A DNA stretch of 64,000 bases from an uncultured Kordiimonas sp. (GCA_947503575.1 CANNDZ010000001.1:1984001-2048000); one strand, 5' to 3'; numbered from the stretch's first letter, positions 1 through 11,131 are shown. A program made the numbers and translations. The notes: generated by a model not told the origin, from the letters alone.

Positions 1-1
1 A

Positions 2-898
2 TTATCCGCCGTTTCCACGACCTTGCCACAAACTCTTGCGGGTCTCCGGCCCTGGCTCAACGACATGCTCTCTAACCTTATGCAGAATTATGGAGTTGAT
101 ATCGGGTCAGATGTTGACAGCTTGCTGACCACTTTTTCTGACGATTTGATAGCGCAGGCTAAAGTTGCGCTAACTGGCGCTGTCAAAGGCGGCCTTGCGG
201 TGTTCAACTTGTTGACACTGGTGCTTATTTCGCCGGTTGTGGCGTTCTATTTGCTGAGAGACTGGGACCTTCTGGTCGCAAAAGTCGATAGTTGGTTACC
301 TACCGATGGTGGGGCAATTATTCGCCAGCAAATGAAGAAAATTGATGAAGTGCTGGCGGGGTTTGTTCGTGGGCAACTCCTGGTCAGCACAACGATGGGG
401 GTCCTGTATGGGCTCGGTTGGTCCCTCGCTGGGCTTAATTTTGGTCTGATACTCGGCGTTCTTGCTGGGGTCATGTCATTTGTGCCGTTTGTCGGCGCTT
501 TGTTTGCTGCAATTGTTGCCGTTGCAATGGCCGTTGGCCAGTGGGGTCTCGATCCAATGCAAATAGCAATGGTTGCTGCGGTATTCTTTGTTGTTCAGAC
601 GATTGAGGGCGCGTTTCTTACACCACGATTGGTGGGTGAGAGAGTTGGCTTACATCCAGTATGGGTGCTGTTTGCCGTGTTTGCTGGCGGCGAGGTGATG
701 GGTTTCGTTGGCGTGTTGATCGCTGTTCCTGTTGCGGCAGCGGCAGCGGTTCTTGTTCGTTTCTGGATTGATAATTACCTTCAGCACTATCAAGTTCCCG
801 TACCACAGCCCGACAGTATTTCTGATGACGTCGAAGATGCGGTCGCCGATAATGAGAATAATAATAATTCGGGAGCGGCTGAACGTGGCCAAGATTAG
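2..898 (+). CDS. AI-2E family transporter (PerM-like), 5' truncated by window edge
   Basis: Inner-membrane protein of the AI-2E/PerM family. Family members carry out diverse exports, so the substrate is not predictable. The ORF track starts at a TTG at 23, but the frame is open back to base 2 (LSAVSTT...), so the true N-terminus lies outside the window. Visible features are several hydrophobic helices, the family-typical segment GFVRGQLLVSTTMGVLYGLG, a following FVPFVGAL stretch, and the C-terminal LTPRLVGERVGLHPVWVLFA block. The Asn-rich tail is probably cytoplasmic. The stop overlaps the proposed hdaA start by 14 nt, so the two are probably co-translated, an arrangement often seen in alphaproteobacteria. 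Family assignment is firm; function is not. Confidence 0.85.
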   Translation, partial: LSAVSTTLPQTLAGLRPWLNDMLSNLMQNYGVDIGSDVDSLLTTFSDDLIAQAKVALTGAVKGGLAVFNLLTLVLISPVVAFYLLRDWDLLVAKVDSWLPTDGGAIIRQQMKKIDEVLAGFVRGQLLVSTTMGVLYGLGWSLAGLNFGLILGVLAGVMSFVPFVGALFAAIVAVAMAVGQWGLDPMQIAMVAAVFFVVQTIEGAFLTPRLVGERVGLHPVWVLFAVFAGGEVMGFVGVLIAVPVAAAAAVLVRFWIDNYLQHYQVPVPQPDSISDDVEDAVADNENNNNSGAAERGQD

Positions 899-1568
899 CC
901 AAATACCTCTGGAGCTTGGGCATCCTGTTAGCTTTGACCTTGGCGACTATGTCGTATCGTCATCAAATTCAGAAGCCTATAAGTTTGTCGAAGAATGGGT
1001 AAATATGGATGCTCATTTTGGTGCCATTGTTGGGCCATCAGGCTCGGGAAAGTCCCATCTTCTCCGTGGATGGGCCGCTGCCAATAAGGCTGAAGAACTA
1101 TTGCCTGACATGGATTTGTCAGGCTTGAAAAGTGGACGGCTGTATTTCCTGGATGATGTGAACCAGCGTTCGGAAGGGGACAGTCTGACTTATGACGACC
1201 TGTTCCTGTTTCACGCCTTCAATTGGGCTAAGGAAAAGTCCTCAAAAATTCTTGTTTCTGCTATGGTGCCACCAACAAAATGGCCGCGGGCGTTACCAGA
1301 TTTAAAGTCAAGATTAAGCCTTATTCCCGTGGCAACAATCTATCAGCCAGATGATGACTTGTTGAAGTTTGTTTTAATTAAACTTTTTTCTGATAGGCAG
1401 TTACACGTCAATATTGAAGTAATAGATTATATTCTTAAACATATGCCTCGGTCTTTTTCCTCTGCGGTCGAATTGGCAAACTCTATGGATAGACTGGCAT
1501 TGGCGGAACAGCGCAGGATCACTATTCCTTTGGCAAAACGCTGCCTTAAGACCCTGACCATAGTCTGA
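885..1568 (+). CDS. hdaA: HdaA, regulatory inactivator of DnaA
   Basis: DnaA-related AAA+ protein, 227 aa from GTG 885. The homologous E. coli Hda, bound to the beta clamp, stimulates ATP hydrolysis on DnaA and so limits re-initiation. The ORF track begins at 732 inside the upstream gene. I prefer GTG 885 because the protein then starts MAKISQIPLELG, placing a clamp-binding-type motif (QIPLEL) at residues 6-11 as in Hda proteins. Walker A GPSGSGKS is at about 50-57 and Walker-B-like YFLDDV at about 87-92. There is no DnaA DNA-binding domain, consistent with Hda. It overlaps the upstream transporter gene by 14 nt; ppk follows after 146 nt. Confidence 0.9.
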   Translation: MAKISQIPLELGHPVSFDLGDYVVSSSNSEAYKFVEEWVNMDAHFGAIVGPSGSGKSHLLRGWAAANKAEELLPDMDLSGLKSGRLYFLDDVNQRSEGDSLTYDDLFLFHAFNWAKEKSSKILVSAMVPPTKWPRALPDLKSRLSLIPVATIYQPDDDLLKFVLIKLFSDRQLHVNIEVIDYILKHMPRSFSSAVELANSMDRLALAEQRRITIPLAKRCLKTLTIV

Positions 1569-1714
1569 TGAGTTGTGATATATTTCGTTTTTGAGTATAT
1601 CGCATGTAGCAAAAAGTCGCTTTTATTTAAACGTTTTAGATACGCCAAAGCGTAACAATAGCCTTGTAATTCAAGACATATTTACGTCAAATATGACCTG
1701 AACCGGAGTGTGAT

Positions 1715-3925
1715 ATGCCTGACGGAAGCAAGAGCAACAAAAGCAAGGATGCGCCTGAGATAAGCGACACCCGCAAAGAAATTCGTCATTCGATTGCGAA
1801 CAGGCCTAATACTGATCGTTACCTCAATCGGGAATTAAGCTGGTTACAGTTTAATATGCGCGTTTTGGAGGAGGCCGAAAACAAGAGGCACCCCCTACTG
1901 GAGCGTGTTCGATTTTTGTCGATTTCAGGCAATAATCTGGATGAATTCTACATGGTTCGTGTTGCAGGGTTGCGAGGGCAATGTGACGCCGGGATAGAGG
2001 TATTGTCTGATGATGCCCTGACACCCTTGCAGCAGCTCAAGCAAGTTAATCTTCTTGCTGAAAAGCTCATGGCGAAGCAACAGGAGATATGGGCTACCCT
2101 TACTGCAGAAATGCGCGAAGAGGGTATCGCCGTTGTTAATAGTAAAGAAGTTAGCGGTGGTGATTTTGATTGGATCAAGTCCTACTTTCTAGAAAATGTG
2201 CTGCCGGTGTTGACCCCTATCGCTGTTGATCCTGCTCACCCTTTTCCTTTTATTCCCAATCTTGGCTTCACCATGGCCCTTTCTTTAAAGCGCGAGAGTG
2301 ATGGAGAAGCTATGGTGGCGCTGTTGCCGGTACCAAGCCACCTCAAGCGCTTTATTCGCCTGCCCGATAGTGAAGGCATTCGTTTTATTTCGCTCGAGCG
2401 AGTGATTGGAATGTTTCTTGATATCTTGTTCCCAGGCTACAAAATCAAGGGTAGCGGTGTTTTCCGCACCATACGGGATAGCGACATCGAAATTGAGGAA
2501 GAAGCGGAAGATCTGGTGCGCGTCTTTGAAAGCGCGCTAAAGCGGCGCAAAAGAGGCAGGGTGATCCGCTTAAAAGTAGAGGCTGCGATGCCTAAAAGTC
2601 TCCGCAAAAACATAGTTGCTCGTTTGGGGGCAGATGATGACGCGGTCTTGATCCTTGATGGCATTCTGGGAGTGAACGAAACGAATCAACTGATCGTTGA
2701 TGATCGACCAGACCTTGTTTTTAGCCCCTATAATCCAAGATATCCCGAGCGTGTAAAAGACTTCAGCGGTGATATCTTTAAGGCAATTGGGGCAAAAGAT
2801 TTTGTTGTTCACCACCCCTACGAGTCCTTTGAAGTAGTGCATCTGTTTTTGCGCCAAGCTGCCCGGGACCCCAATGTTGTGGCGATTAAACAGACTCTGT
2901 ACCGCGCTGGGTCGCAATCTTTGATAATCGGGGCTTTGATAGAAGCGGCAGAAGCTGGCAAGTCTGTCACAGCGGTTGTTGAGCTGAAAGCACGATTTGA
3001 CGAAGAACAAAATATTAAATGGGCGCGTGACCTGGAGCGGGCGGGCGTACATGTGGTCTTCGGCTCCATTGAACTGAAAACCCATGGCAAAGTGTCTATG
3101 GTGGTGCGCCGTGAAAAGGGCAAGCTAACCAGTTATATGCACTTTGGAACGGGAAACTATCATCCGATTACAGCCCGTATATACACAGACCTGTCATTTT
3201 TTACGGCCGACCAGGCTCTGGCGCGCGACGCCAACAAGATGTTTAATTATCTGACAGGCTACGTAGAACCGGTTGGGCTTGAGAAACTGGTGCTGTCCCC
3301 CTTCAACTTGCGCGCTCACTTGATGGAATTGATCGAAAAAGAAATAGAGTTTGCGCAGGAGGGTAAGCCCGCCGCCATATGGGTTAAGTTGAACTCGCTT
3401 CTTGACAGCAAGATCATCGATAAACTGTATGAAGCGTCTCAAAACGGTGTGCAGATAGACCTGATTATCCGTGGCATTTGCACGCTGCGCCCCGGCATCA
3501 CGGGATTGAGCGAAAATATTCGTGTTCGCTCCATTGTAGGACGCTTTCTTGAACATGCCCGTATTTGCTGTTTTGGTAACGGACACGGTTTACCCTCGCG
3601 TCAGGCGAAAGTGTTTATTTCTTCAGCCGACTGGATGCCCCGTAATTTTGATCGGCGGGTAGAAACGCTGGTCCCCATCGAAAACCCGACTGTGCATGAC
3701 CAGATAATGGGGCAGGTAATGGCTGCCAACCTGAAAGACACAGAGCAAACCTGGACAATGCAGTCTGATGGTTCGTTCGAGAAAATCACCAGAGCTGAAA
3801 CCGATGATGCCTTCATCGCGCATCACTATTTCATGAACAACTCTTCGCTTTCTGGGCGTGGCACCGCTCTGGGAGACAGCGCGCCGGTTGTTCCGCTGAT
3901 GGATTACGGGCAGGGTACCGACTAG
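1715..3925 (+). CDS. ppk: Polyphosphate kinase 1
   Basis: Makes inorganic polyphosphate from ATP, reversibly, through a phosphohistidine intermediate. At 736 aa it is slightly longer than the roughly 690-720 usual for PPK1. The N-terminal domain opens with [20 protein letters not shown], the family hallmark. The catalytic half carries [14 protein letters not shown] and [11 protein letters not shown], where the His near residue 475 is the expected phosphorylation site. The ATG at 1715 has an upstream CGGAG. The ppx ATG directly abuts the stop codon with no spacing, so the pair should be translationally coupled and polyP synthesis and breakdown made together. Assignment is secure. Confidence 0.97.
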   Translation: MPDGSKSNKSKDAPEISDTRKEIRHSIANRPNTDRYLNRELSWLQFNMRVLEEAENKRHPLLERVRFLSISGNNLDEFYMVRVAGLRGQCDAGIEVLSDDALTPLQQLKQVNLLAEKLMAKQQEIWATLTAEMREEGIAVVNSKEVSGGDFDWIKSYFLENVLPVLTPIAVDPAHPFPFIPNLGFTMALSLKRESDGEAMVALLPVPSHLKRFIRLPDSEGIRFISLERVIGMFLDILFPGYKIKGSGVFRTIRDSDIEIEEEAEDLVRVFESALKRRKRGRVIRLKVEAAMPKSLRKNIVARLGADDDAVLILDGILGVNETNQLIVDDRPDLVFSPYNPRYPERVKDFSGDIFKAIGAKDFVVHHPYESFEVVHLFLRQAARDPNVVAIKQTLYRAGSQSLIIGALIEAAEAGKSVTAVVELKARFDEEQNIKWARDLERAGVHVVFGSIELKTHGKVSMVVRREKGKLTSYMHFGTGNYHPITARIYTDLSFFTADQALARDANKMFNYLTGYVEPVGLEKLVLSPFNLRAHLMELIEKEIEFAQEGKPAAIWVKLNSLLDSKIIDKLYEASQNGVQIDLIIRGICTLRPGITGLSENIRVRSIVGRFLEHARICCFGNGHGLPSRQAKVFISSADWMPRNFDRRVETLVPIENPTVHDQIMGQVMAANLKDTEQTWTMQSDGSFEKITRAETDDAFIAHHYFMNNSSLSGRGTALGDSAPVVPLMDYGQGTD

Positions 3926-5452
3926 ATGCCATTTGACCGTCAGTCCGAGCAAAAAGGGTATCTTGCGGTTATAGATATCGGGTCCAATTCTGTTCGCCTT
4001 GTTGTTTTTTCTGGCCGTACACGGGTTCCATCACCAGTTTTTAATGAAAAACTGATGTGCGGGCTCGGTGCCGATGTAGGACGCACGGGTAAAATGGGTG
4101 CTGATGCCATCGAAATGGCATTATCGACACTTCGCCGCTTCAAATCCCTGTGTGAGCAAATGCAGGTTCGCGAAATCAGGATAGTAGCGACGGCTGCAGT
4201 GCGGGACGCTAAAAACGGCGACAAATTTGTTAGCCGCGTCAAGCAAGAAACCGGGTTTGACATACAGGTTATCGACGGCGAAGAAGAAGGGCGCTTGTCA
4301 GCGCTTGGGGTTTTGTCCGGACAACCCGATGCAAGGGGCCTTGTTGGTGACCTTGGGGGTGGTTCACTTGAGCTTGCCCGTGTCTGTGATGGGCAGGTCA
4401 CCAATACGCTCAGCCTTCCGCTTGGTCCGCTTCGTCTGATCAGCAAGTTCGGCGATAAACACAGGCACATACGTCGTTATTTGCAGGATCAGTTCCGGTC
4501 GATTGATTGGCTTTCTAAAACGAATGGTGAAAACCTCTATATGGTGGGGGGATCCTGGCGCAATATCGCAAAACTAATGATGCGTGAAAAATCTAATCCT
4601 CTGCCGATTTTGCATGGGTATGCGTGTCGACGGGGTGAATTGGTAAACTACTGCAAACGATTGAGCCACCTGGACCCCAGTAATATCCCTTTTGGCGGAA
4701 GTCTGCCCCAAAAACGATTACAAGTAATGCCGGTGGCGGCTATTATTTTGCAGGAACTGCTGTCTGTTATTCAGGCAAAAAACGGGGTGTTGTCCAGCTA
4801 TGGGCTGCGCGAAGGATTGATTTTTGACACGTTGGCAGCTGATGAGCGGCGCGAAGACCCATTTTTGTATAGCTGCCGCGTCCTGGCGGATGAACGATGC
4901 CGTTTTGCTGAACATGCCGATGTTATTTACCACTGGACACGACCGCTTTTTAAGCCATCCGCTCAAAGGTCACCCAAGCGACAGCAAATGCATATGGCAA
5001 TATGCCTGCTGGGGGACATTGCCTGGCGCGGTCATCCTGATTTTCGGGCAGAAAAAGCTGTAGAATCTATTTTACATGGCAACTTTGTGGGTATCACGCA
5101 TACCGAACGCGCCTATATCGCGGTGGCGCTAAATCAAGCTTATGGTGCGCCAATTGATGCTCCGCATATCGCTCATATCCTGACTTTTTTGAAGATCAAT
5201 GACATTATCGAGGCACGCATGATGGGAGCGGCCCTGCGGCTTGCGCAAAGGCTGTCTGGTGGCACGGTTAGCGGGCTAATGGTATCGCGCCTGAGGGTGA
5301 CCAAAACCAAGCTGTGGTTGGGTGTACCATCCAGTTACCGGGATATCGCGAACGAGGTGGTGGACAAGCGTCTTGCACAGTTGGCGCAACTGATGGGCCG
5401 CACATCATCCATAGAGTTTCCATCGGATCTTGATGAAACATCAGTTGGATGA
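3926..5452 (+). CDS. ppx: Exopolyphosphatase / GppA-type phosphatase
   Basis: ASKHA-fold phosphatase that hydrolyses terminal phosphates of polyphosphate and, in some members, pppGpp. The 508 aa protein has the phosphate-1 motif IDIGSNSVRLVVF at about 16-28 and the phosphate-2 motif GDLGGGSLELARV near 140. A helical C-terminal region follows, as in long Ppx proteins. Its ATG starts on the base after the ppk stop, which strongly supports a polyP role; activity on pppGpp is possible but not shown. The downstream neighbour rnd converges, ending 23 nt away, with no convincing terminator between them. Confidence 0.93.
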   Translation: MPFDRQSEQKGYLAVIDIGSNSVRLVVFSGRTRVPSPVFNEKLMCGLGADVGRTGKMGADAIEMALSTLRRFKSLCEQMQVREIRIVATAAVRDAKNGDKFVSRVKQETGFDIQVIDGEEEGRLSALGVLSGQPDARGLVGDLGGGSLELARVCDGQVTNTLSLPLGPLRLISKFGDKHRHIRRYLQDQFRSIDWLSKTNGENLYMVGGSWRNIAKLMMREKSNPLPILHGYACRRGELVNYCKRLSHLDPSNIPFGGSLPQKRLQVMPVAAIILQELLSVIQAKNGVLSSYGLREGLIFDTLAADERREDPFLYSCRVLADERCRFAEHADVIYHWTRPLFKPSAQRSPKRQQMHMAICLLGDIAWRGHPDFRAEKAVESILHGNFVGITHTERAYIAVALNQAYGAPIDAPHIAHILTFLKINDIIEARMMGAALRLAQRLSGGTVSGLMVSRLRVTKTKLWLGVPSSYRDIANEVVDKRLAQLAQLMGRTSSIEFPSDLDETSVG

Positions 5453-5475
5453 TCGCGAACGATCTGAAGCGCTAA

Positions 5476-6633
5476 CTATTCTTCCTCAAGCTCTACAACT
5501 TCGATGCTGCCACGGTTTGCCGTCAATGCAAGGTTGCCATGCATAAGTTTGTATGCGTCCTTACCAAAAATATCGTTGCGCCAGCCATGGAAGGCGCGCA
5601 AGTCAGTTTTGTTTGGCTCTGCGGCCCATGCTTCCAGTTCCTGCGCACTCGCGACCATACGCGTGGCAACCTTTGCTTGCTCACATTTGATTTTTAGCAA
5701 GACCTTCAACAAATCTGCCATTGGCGGTGTTGCAGGTCTTGGTTTGGCCTTGGCAAGTTTTGGCAAGTCACTTTCAGGTAACTTCAAGCCTTTGTGCAAA
5801 GCATCCATAAGGCTCTTGCCCGCCCGAGAGCGACTGAACCCATTGGGTACGCCGCGAATGCGGTCCAACTGCTTGGTATCCTTCGGCGGGTGTGCCGCAA
5901 TCTCGAACAGAGTTTCATCTTTCGCGACACGGTTGCGAGGTATATCTCTGTTTTGAGCTTCGATTTCTCGCCATTCAGCCAAACACTTCAAAATACCCAG
6001 AAAGCGTGGCTTGTTTGTCCTAACCTTTAGCCTCAACCAAGCATTTTCAGGCACAACGGTATAAAGCGCTGTGTCTTTCAGCGGTGCCAGTTCTTCCTCG
6101 ACCCAGCTTTCGCGTCCGGTTTTTTCCAACTCGTGCTTTAGTTTTCGGTAAATGGTCCGCAAAAATGTGACGTCACCAAGCGCATAGGAAAGCTGAGCAT
6201 CAGAAAGCGGACGATTTGACCAGTCAGTATAACGAGCGGACTTGTCCAACTGGCCACCAGCCAGTTTGTTTACAAGCGTTTCGTAACCGACCGAGTCGCC
6301 AAAACCGCATACCATTGCTGCTACCTGGGTATCGAAAATGGGCGTCGGCAACGTGCCAACCATATTAACAAATATTTCCAGATCCTGCCGACACGCATGC
6401 AGCACCTTCATGACCTTCTCGTTTGCCATCAGGTCAAAGAAAGGGCTGAGATCAATGCCTTCGGCCAGTGGGTCAATAGCTGCTGCGCCATCGTCATCCG
6501 CGATCTGGATCAGACAAAGCTTTGAGTAATAGCTGTTGTCGCGGAGAAACTCTGTGTCGACTGTGACAAATTCGGCGGATTTAAGTCGGTCACATAATGC
6601 GACCAGGTCTTGCGTGGTTGTGATAGGCTTCAT
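5476..6633 (-). CDS. rnd: Ribonuclease D
   Basis: 3'-5' exoribonuclease acting in tRNA 3'-end maturation. The 385 aa protein has the DEDDy exonuclease fold. VTVDTEFLRD at about 19-28 gives the first Asp/Glu pair, an LHACRQDLEIF block gives the next acidic residue, and LSYALGDVTFLRTIYRKL gives the Tyr/Asp motif. An HRDC domain follows at about 205-285 (the IPRNRVAKDETLFEIA region). Start at 6633 with GGAAG just upstream on the minus strand. Divergent from aspS across 173 nt. Typical length; nothing unusual. Confidence 0.95.
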   Translation of the reverse strand: MKPITTTQDLVALCDRLKSAEFVTVDTEFLRDNSYYSKLCLIQIADDDGAAAIDPLAEGIDLSPFFDLMANEKVMKVLHACRQDLEIFVNMVGTLPTPIFDTQVAAMVCGFGDSVGYETLVNKLAGGQLDKSARYTDWSNRPLSDAQLSYALGDVTFLRTIYRKLKHELEKTGRESWVEEELAPLKDTALYTVVPENAWLRLKVRTNKPRFLGILKCLAEWREIEAQNRDIPRNRVAKDETLFEIAAHPPKDTKQLDRIRGVPNGFSRSRAGKSLMDALHKGLKLPESDLPKLAKAKPRPATPPMADLLKVLLKIKCEQAKVATRMVASAQELEAWAAEPNKTDLRAFHGWRNDIFGKDAYKLMHGNLALTANRGSIEVVELEEE

Positions 6634-6806
6634 GCCGTCTTCCGTTATTGTGTTTGGCGCTTCTGATACACGGTTAGGGGCGCGACGTCACGCATTCTGT
6701 TCAGAAGGGCGTGTGCGGTCTTGACAAGCGACGGTTTTCATGCGCTTTTCCGGCCAAAATTTGTGAGTATTTCACACCTCAATATCGTCAAGAAACGTAG
6801 GGCATC
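6634..6806. promoter_or_regulatory. Divergent rnd/aspS intergenic region
   Basis: Holds promoters for both rnd (minus) and aspS (plus). A TTGACA hexamer lies at 6721-6726 in the plus direction, but no good -10 sits 16-18 nt downstream, so I do not assign a promoter. No hairpin resembling a T-box or other tRNA-sensing leader is visible before aspS. Confidence 0.35.
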
Positions 6807-8597
6807 ATGCATCAGTATCGGTCACACACTTGTTCAGGTCTGCGCGGCGCAGACGTCGGCGAAACTGTTCGCCTTTCTGGTTGGGTACATAGAAAACGCG
6901 ACCATGGCGGTCTATTGTTTATTGACCTGCGGGACAATTTTGGCGTGACTCAACTTGTTTTTGACGTCGATAGCGCATGTTTCACAGAAGCAGAAAATGT
7001 CCGCGCCGAGAGCGTGATACGCATTGATGGTCGTGTAAAAGCCCGCAGCGAAGAAACCGTTAACCGTGATTTGGCCACAGGCGAAGTCGAAGTCTATGTT
7101 GACGATATGGAAGTCCTGTCTGCGGCTGGCGAACTGCCATTGCCCGTTTTCGGCGATACAGAGTACCCCGAAGACATCCGCCTGACATATCGCTTCCTTG
7201 ATTTGCGTAGGGAACGCATTCACAACAATATTCTATTGCGCTCAAAAGTAATTTCTGAGTTGCGAGCGGAAATGACAGCTCAGGGCTTCAACGAATTTCA
7301 AACACCGATCCTGACGGCTTCAAGCCCCGAGGGCGCGCGGGACTTTTTGGTGCCAGCGCGTCAACATCCTGGCAAATTTTATGCGCTGCCGCAGGCGCCC
7401 CAGCAGTTCAAACAGCTGATTATGGTGTCGGGTTTTGATCGTTATTTCCAGATTGCACCGTGTTTCCGCGATGAGGATGCGCGCGCAGATCGCAGCCCAG
7501 GCGAGTTTTATCAGCTTGATGTGGAAATGAGCTTCGTTACGCAAGAAGACGTTTTTGCAGCGATCGAGCCTGTATTGGTACATGTTTTCAAGAAGTTCTC
7601 TGATAAAAAGGTAACAGAAGCGCCGTTCCCCCGTATTCCCTTCAAAGAGTCGATGTTGAAATACGGTAATGATAAACCAGACCTAAGAAACCCAATCGAA
7701 ATTAAAGATGTTACGGAACATTTTCGTGGCTCGGGTTTTGGCATTTTTGCCAGCATGGTTGAAAATGGTTCTGTGGTACGGGCGATCCCGGCACCTGGCG
7801 CTGGGCTAAAATCACGCCGTTTCTTTGACGGCACAAATGACTGGGCCAAAAGAGAAGGCTTCGCGGGCCTTGGCTACATTAACATCAAAGAAGGTGTGCC
7901 TGGAGGGCCCATTGCCAAAAACCTGGGTGAAGACGCGACCAAAGCTCTGCTTGATGATTTGGGGCTCGGTGACAACGACGGTGTTTTCTTTGCCTGTGAC
8001 AAAGAAGCCGGTGCAGCAAAGCTGGCTGGTGTGGCGCGCACTAAAGTCGGTGAGGACCTTGAACTAATTTCCGGAGATGAGTTCAAGTTCTGCTGGATCG
8101 TTGACTATCCAATGTTCGAGTATGACGAGGACGAAAAGCGTGTAGATTTCTCTCACAACCCATTTTCAATGCCGCAGGGCGGTATGGAAGCGTTGGAGAC
8201 AATGGACCCGCTGGATGTGCTGGCCTACCAATATGATATTGTTTGCAACGGTATTGAGCTGTCTTCTGGTGCAATCCGGAACCACCGCCCTGACATTATG
8301 ATCAAGGCGTTTGGTATTGCCGGGTATGATGAAGCGACTGTAGAGGCAGAGTTTGGTGGCATGTTGAACGCCTTTAAATACGGCGCACCCCCGCACGGCG
8401 GGCTTGCACCCGGCGTGGACCGGATGGTGATGTTGCTGGCTGACGAGCCGAACATTCGCGAAGTCATTCTGTTCCCCATGAACCAGAAGGCCGAAGACCT
8501 GATGATGGGTGCGCCGAGTGAGGTTCAGCCAAAGCAACTCAGGGAACTGCACATCCGTACAGTGGAACCACCGAAAAAAGACGACGGTGAAGCCTAA
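6807..8597 (+). CDS. aspS: Aspartyl-tRNA synthetase
   Basis: Class II synthetase charging tRNA-Asp. Alphaproteobacterial AspRS is often non-discriminating and also charges tRNA-Asn for the amidotransferase route; that is family knowledge, not visible here. The 596 aa match the long bacterial type with an inserted GAD domain. Order: OB-fold anticodon domain ([13 protein letters not shown]), motif 1 and [10 protein letters not shown], motif 2 [15 protein letters not shown] near 219-233, GAD insert, motif 3 [14 protein letters not shown] close to the C-terminus. A weak AGGG precedes ATG 6807. A clear terminator follows the gene. Confidence 0.97.
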   Translation: MHQYRSHTCSGLRGADVGETVRLSGWVHRKRDHGGLLFIDLRDNFGVTQLVFDVDSACFTEAENVRAESVIRIDGRVKARSEETVNRDLATGEVEVYVDDMEVLSAAGELPLPVFGDTEYPEDIRLTYRFLDLRRERIHNNILLRSKVISELRAEMTAQGFNEFQTPILTASSPEGARDFLVPARQHPGKFYALPQAPQQFKQLIMVSGFDRYFQIAPCFRDEDARADRSPGEFYQLDVEMSFVTQEDVFAAIEPVLVHVFKKFSDKKVTEAPFPRIPFKESMLKYGNDKPDLRNPIEIKDVTEHFRGSGFGIFASMVENGSVVRAIPAPGAGLKSRRFFDGTNDWAKREGFAGLGYINIKEGVPGGPIAKNLGEDATKALLDDLGLGDNDGVFFACDKEAGAAKLAGVARTKVGEDLELISGDEFKFCWIVDYPMFEYDEDEKRVDFSHNPFSMPQGGMEALETMDPLDVLAYQYDIVCNGIELSSGAIRNHRPDIMIKAFGIAGYDEATVEAEFGGMLNAFKYGAPPHGGLAPGVDRMVMLLADEPNIREVILFPMNQKAEDLMMGAPSEVQPKQLRELHIRTVEPPKKDDGEA

Positions 8598-8600
8598 AAG

Positions 8601-8629
8601 AATGGAGCCGCTTGGCTCCATTTTGCTTT
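8601..8629 (+). terminator. Intrinsic terminator after aspS
   Basis: Perfect 9-bp stem AATGGAGCC / GGCTCCATT with a 4-nt loop, followed by TTGCTTT. It begins 3 nt after the aspS stop and separates aspS from guaA. Confidence 0.85.
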
Positions 8630-8662
8630 CAGACCCAAACTTAAATTCGAGGAAACTCGCTT

Positions 8663-10210
8663 ATGAGTGACAACATTCTTATCATCGATTTTGGCTCTCA
8701 AGTGACGCAACTGATAGCCCGCCGCGTCCGCGAAGCGGGTGTTTATTGCGAAATCGTTCCGTTCAATGCAGTTGATGACGTGTTGGACAGTTTCGGGGCA
8801 GCCGGCGTTATCCTATCCGGTGGTCCTGCAAGCGTAACCCACTCTGACACTCCGCGTGCGCCAGATCGGGTTTATGACATGGGAATACCGGTTTTGGGTA
8901 TCTGCTATGGCCAGCAGACCATGGTGCAACAACTGGGTGGCAATGTCACAACATCTGACCATCAAGAATTCGGACGCGCTTTTATTGATGTCAAACAGGA
9001 TTGCGGTTTGTTTGACGGTGTATGGGCTACGGGTGACCGGGAACAGGTTTGGATGAGCCACGGTGACCATGTGGACGCCTTACCAGAAGAGTTTTCTGTG
9101 GTGGCGACCAGCGAGGGTGCCCCATTTGCAGCAATAGCTAATGATCAAAAGCACTTTTACGGCGTACAGTTCCATCCAGAAGTTGTTCACACGCCTCACG
9201 GTGTTCAGTTGCTGGAAAATTTTGTCCTGAAGATATGCGGTTGCAAGGGCGACTGGACGATGGCGAGTTTCCGTGAAACCAAGATTCGCGAAATCCGTGA
9301 GCAGGTAGGTCAAGGCAGGGTGATATGCGGCCTGTCTGGTGGCGTAGACAGTTCAGTGGTTGCGGTGTTGTTGCATGAAGCGATTGGTGACCAATTGACA
9401 TGCGTTTTCGTTGACCATGGACTAATGCGTATGAATGAGGCGGAACAGGTGGTCACCCTGTTCAAAGAGCATTACCACATCAATCTGGTGCACCGGGACG
9501 CAAGTGACCTGTTCCTGGGCGAATTGGCGGGCGTAACTGACCCCGAGGTAAAACGCAAAACCATCGGCAAATTGTTCATCGATGTATTTGAAGAAGAAGC
9601 CAAAAATGTTGGTGGTGCAGACTTTTTGGCGCAGGGCACGCTATATCCCGACGTTATTGAAAGCGTATCTTTCATCGGCGGGCCGTCTGTTACCATCAAA
9701 TCCCATCACAATGTTGGTGGTTTGCCTGCGCGCATGAATATGCAGCTTGTGGAACCGCTTCGGGAGCTTTTTAAAGACGAAGTGCGTGACTTGGGCCGTG
9801 AACTGGGCCTGCCGGACGAATTTGTGGGACGTCATCCGTTTCCGGGTCCTGGTCTTGCCATTCGTATCCCCGGCGAAATTACCCGTGAAAAATGCGACAT
9901 TCTGCGAAAAGCAGATGCCATTTATCTGGAAGAAATCCGCAGCGCTGGCTTGTATGACAGTATCTGGCAGGCCTTTGCCGTTTTATTGCCCGTGAAAACC
10001 GTTGGCGTTATGGGGGACGCGCGCACCTATGATCATGTGTGTGCAATCAGGGCGGTTAACTCAACTGATGGCATGACCGCAGACTATTATCCGTTTCCGC
10101 ATGAATTCTTGGGCCGCGTCGCCACCCGAATCATCAATGAAGTGCGCGGCATCAACAGGGTTGTTTATGATGTGACGTCCAAACCGCCCGGAACAATCGA
10201 GTGGGAATAG
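8663..10210 (+). CDS. guaA: GMP synthase (glutamine-hydrolysing)
   Basis: Converts XMP to GMP using ATP and glutamine, the last step of guanine nucleotide synthesis. The 515 aa protein fuses a class I amidotransferase domain (nucleophile Cys in LGICYGQQ near 81; FHPEVVH triad region) to an N-type ATP pyrophosphatase domain (PP-loop LSGGVDSSV near 223-231). The GMP synthase C-terminal dimerisation domain ends in [16 protein letters not shown] lies upstream of ATG 8663. The small gene at 10246 follows after 35 nt and may be co-transcribed. Confidence 0.97.
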   Translation: MSDNILIIDFGSQVTQLIARRVREAGVYCEIVPFNAVDDVLDSFGAAGVILSGGPASVTHSDTPRAPDRVYDMGIPVLGICYGQQTMVQQLGGNVTTSDHQEFGRAFIDVKQDCGLFDGVWATGDREQVWMSHGDHVDALPEEFSVVATSEGAPFAAIANDQKHFYGVQFHPEVVHTPHGVQLLENFVLKICGCKGDWTMASFRETKIREIREQVGQGRVICGLSGGVDSSVVAVLLHEAIGDQLTCVFVDHGLMRMNEAEQVVTLFKEHYHINLVHRDASDLFLGELAGVTDPEVKRKTIGKLFIDVFEEEAKNVGGADFLAQGTLYPDVIESVSFIGGPSVTIKSHHNVGGLPARMNMQLVEPLRELFKDEVRDLGRELGLPDEFVGRHPFPGPGLAIRIPGEITREKCDILRKADAIYLEEIRSAGLYDSIWQAFAVLLPVKTVGVMGDARTYDHVCAIRAVNSTDGMTADYYPFPHEFLGRVATRIINEVRGINRVVYDVTSKPPGTIEWE

Positions 10211-10245
10211 GGCTCCGTCAGGTTTCCGTGTGAGGTAACAGCATC

Positions 10246-10536
10246 ATGATTATTCGCCTGTTTCGCGTCCGCATATTTGACAATATGGCAGATGAATTTG
10301 AGGAGAAGTTTGCCACGGTGTCTGTGGGCGCCGTCGAAAAGGCTTCAGGCCTTCAGTCCGTTGCAATATATCGTCCAACCAAATGGAACCAAGGCGAATA
10401 TGCCATGATATCTGTATGGGATAGTGAAGCTGACCTTGAACGGTTTGCAGGGGAGAATTGGAACAAAGCATTCATTCCGGAAGGGATGGACCGGTATATT
10501 GATGAATGCTGGATCGACCATTTCCAGGAATGGTAA
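10246..10536 (+). CDS. Small ABM-like (dimeric alpha/beta barrel) protein
   Basis: 96 aa cytosolic protein, MIIRLFRVRIFDNMADEFEEKF.... It shows the beta-alpha-beta pattern and WNQGEYAMISVWDSEADLERF segment of antibiotic-biosynthesis-monooxygenase-type (ABM) ferredoxin-like folds. No catalytic residue can be assigned, and such proteins range from quinol monooxygenases to binding proteins. It lies 35 nt after guaA on the same strand with no terminator between, so read-through expression is likely. Confident as a gene, weak on function. Confidence 0.65.
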   Translation: MIIRLFRVRIFDNMADEFEEKFATVSVGAVEKASGLQSVAIYRPTKWNQGEYAMISVWDSEADLERFAGENWNKAFIPEGMDRYIDECWIDHFQEW

Positions 10537-10615
10537 ATGATAGAAATCTGAGTTGACTATGAGGTATAGGCTGGCCCGACTGTAAATATCCGTTCAGGCC
10601 AGCATTTGTTTGCCC

Positions 10616-11131
10616 TTAGGCGGGTTGTTTGCGAAGCCACAGAATCTGAAGCAGCAAGCCGACCACATACGTAATCAAAAACGCCAGATAGAACCCACGC
10701 AGCAGCGGGTCTTCAATGTTCGTAACAATTGGGTCATCGGTTGGTAGGCGCATCAGCCCATCGGTGATGGCCGGTATCATGTGAAACAGGAATGTTGCCG
10801 AATAAGCAATTGTTTGCAGATATTTGCCCAGGCCGCCGAATATATTGGTGGCTTCCGCGATACGACCGCCGATAAGCGCAACAAGCGTTAAAATAGCCAA
10901 ATGGTGCGCAGGGTTCATGCTGCCCAGAATATCGTCTGGGTTGAAGCCGTCACCCTGATGATAAATGCCCAATGCTGAAACCGCAGCAACCAGCGTACAG
11001 CCAAGGTATATTTTGCTCGAAAAATCCTGAAAACGAATGATTTTAAATTTGATCAGCGAATATACGCCCGAGAGGATCGCAATAATCCCCATAATGGTGT
11101 GAAACCATCCAAATAATGTAATTTCTGGCAT
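10616..11131 (-). CDS. Uncharacterised multi-pass membrane protein
   Basis: 171 aa. Hydrophobic segments at about 7-27, 42-58, 78-92, 104-122 and 147-166 suggest four or five membrane passes with a short basic C-terminus (LRKQPA). Two His-containing motifs, GIYHQGDGF and NPAHHLAIL, face helix ends and could bind metal or heme, but that is speculation. I do not recognise a named family. Start at 11131, the ATG of MPEITLFGWFHTIMGI. It has the same orientation as the acyltransferase gene upstream (start 12283), separated by 90 nt. Confidence 0.6.
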   Translation of the reverse strand: MPEITLFGWFHTIMGIIAILSGVYSLIKFKIIRFQDFSSKIYLGCTLVAAVSALGIYHQGDGFNPDDILGSMNPAHHLAILTLVALIGGRIAEATNIFGGLGKYLQTIAYSATFLFHMIPAITDGLMRLPTDDPIVTNIEDPLLRGFYLAFLITYVVGLLLQILWLRKQPA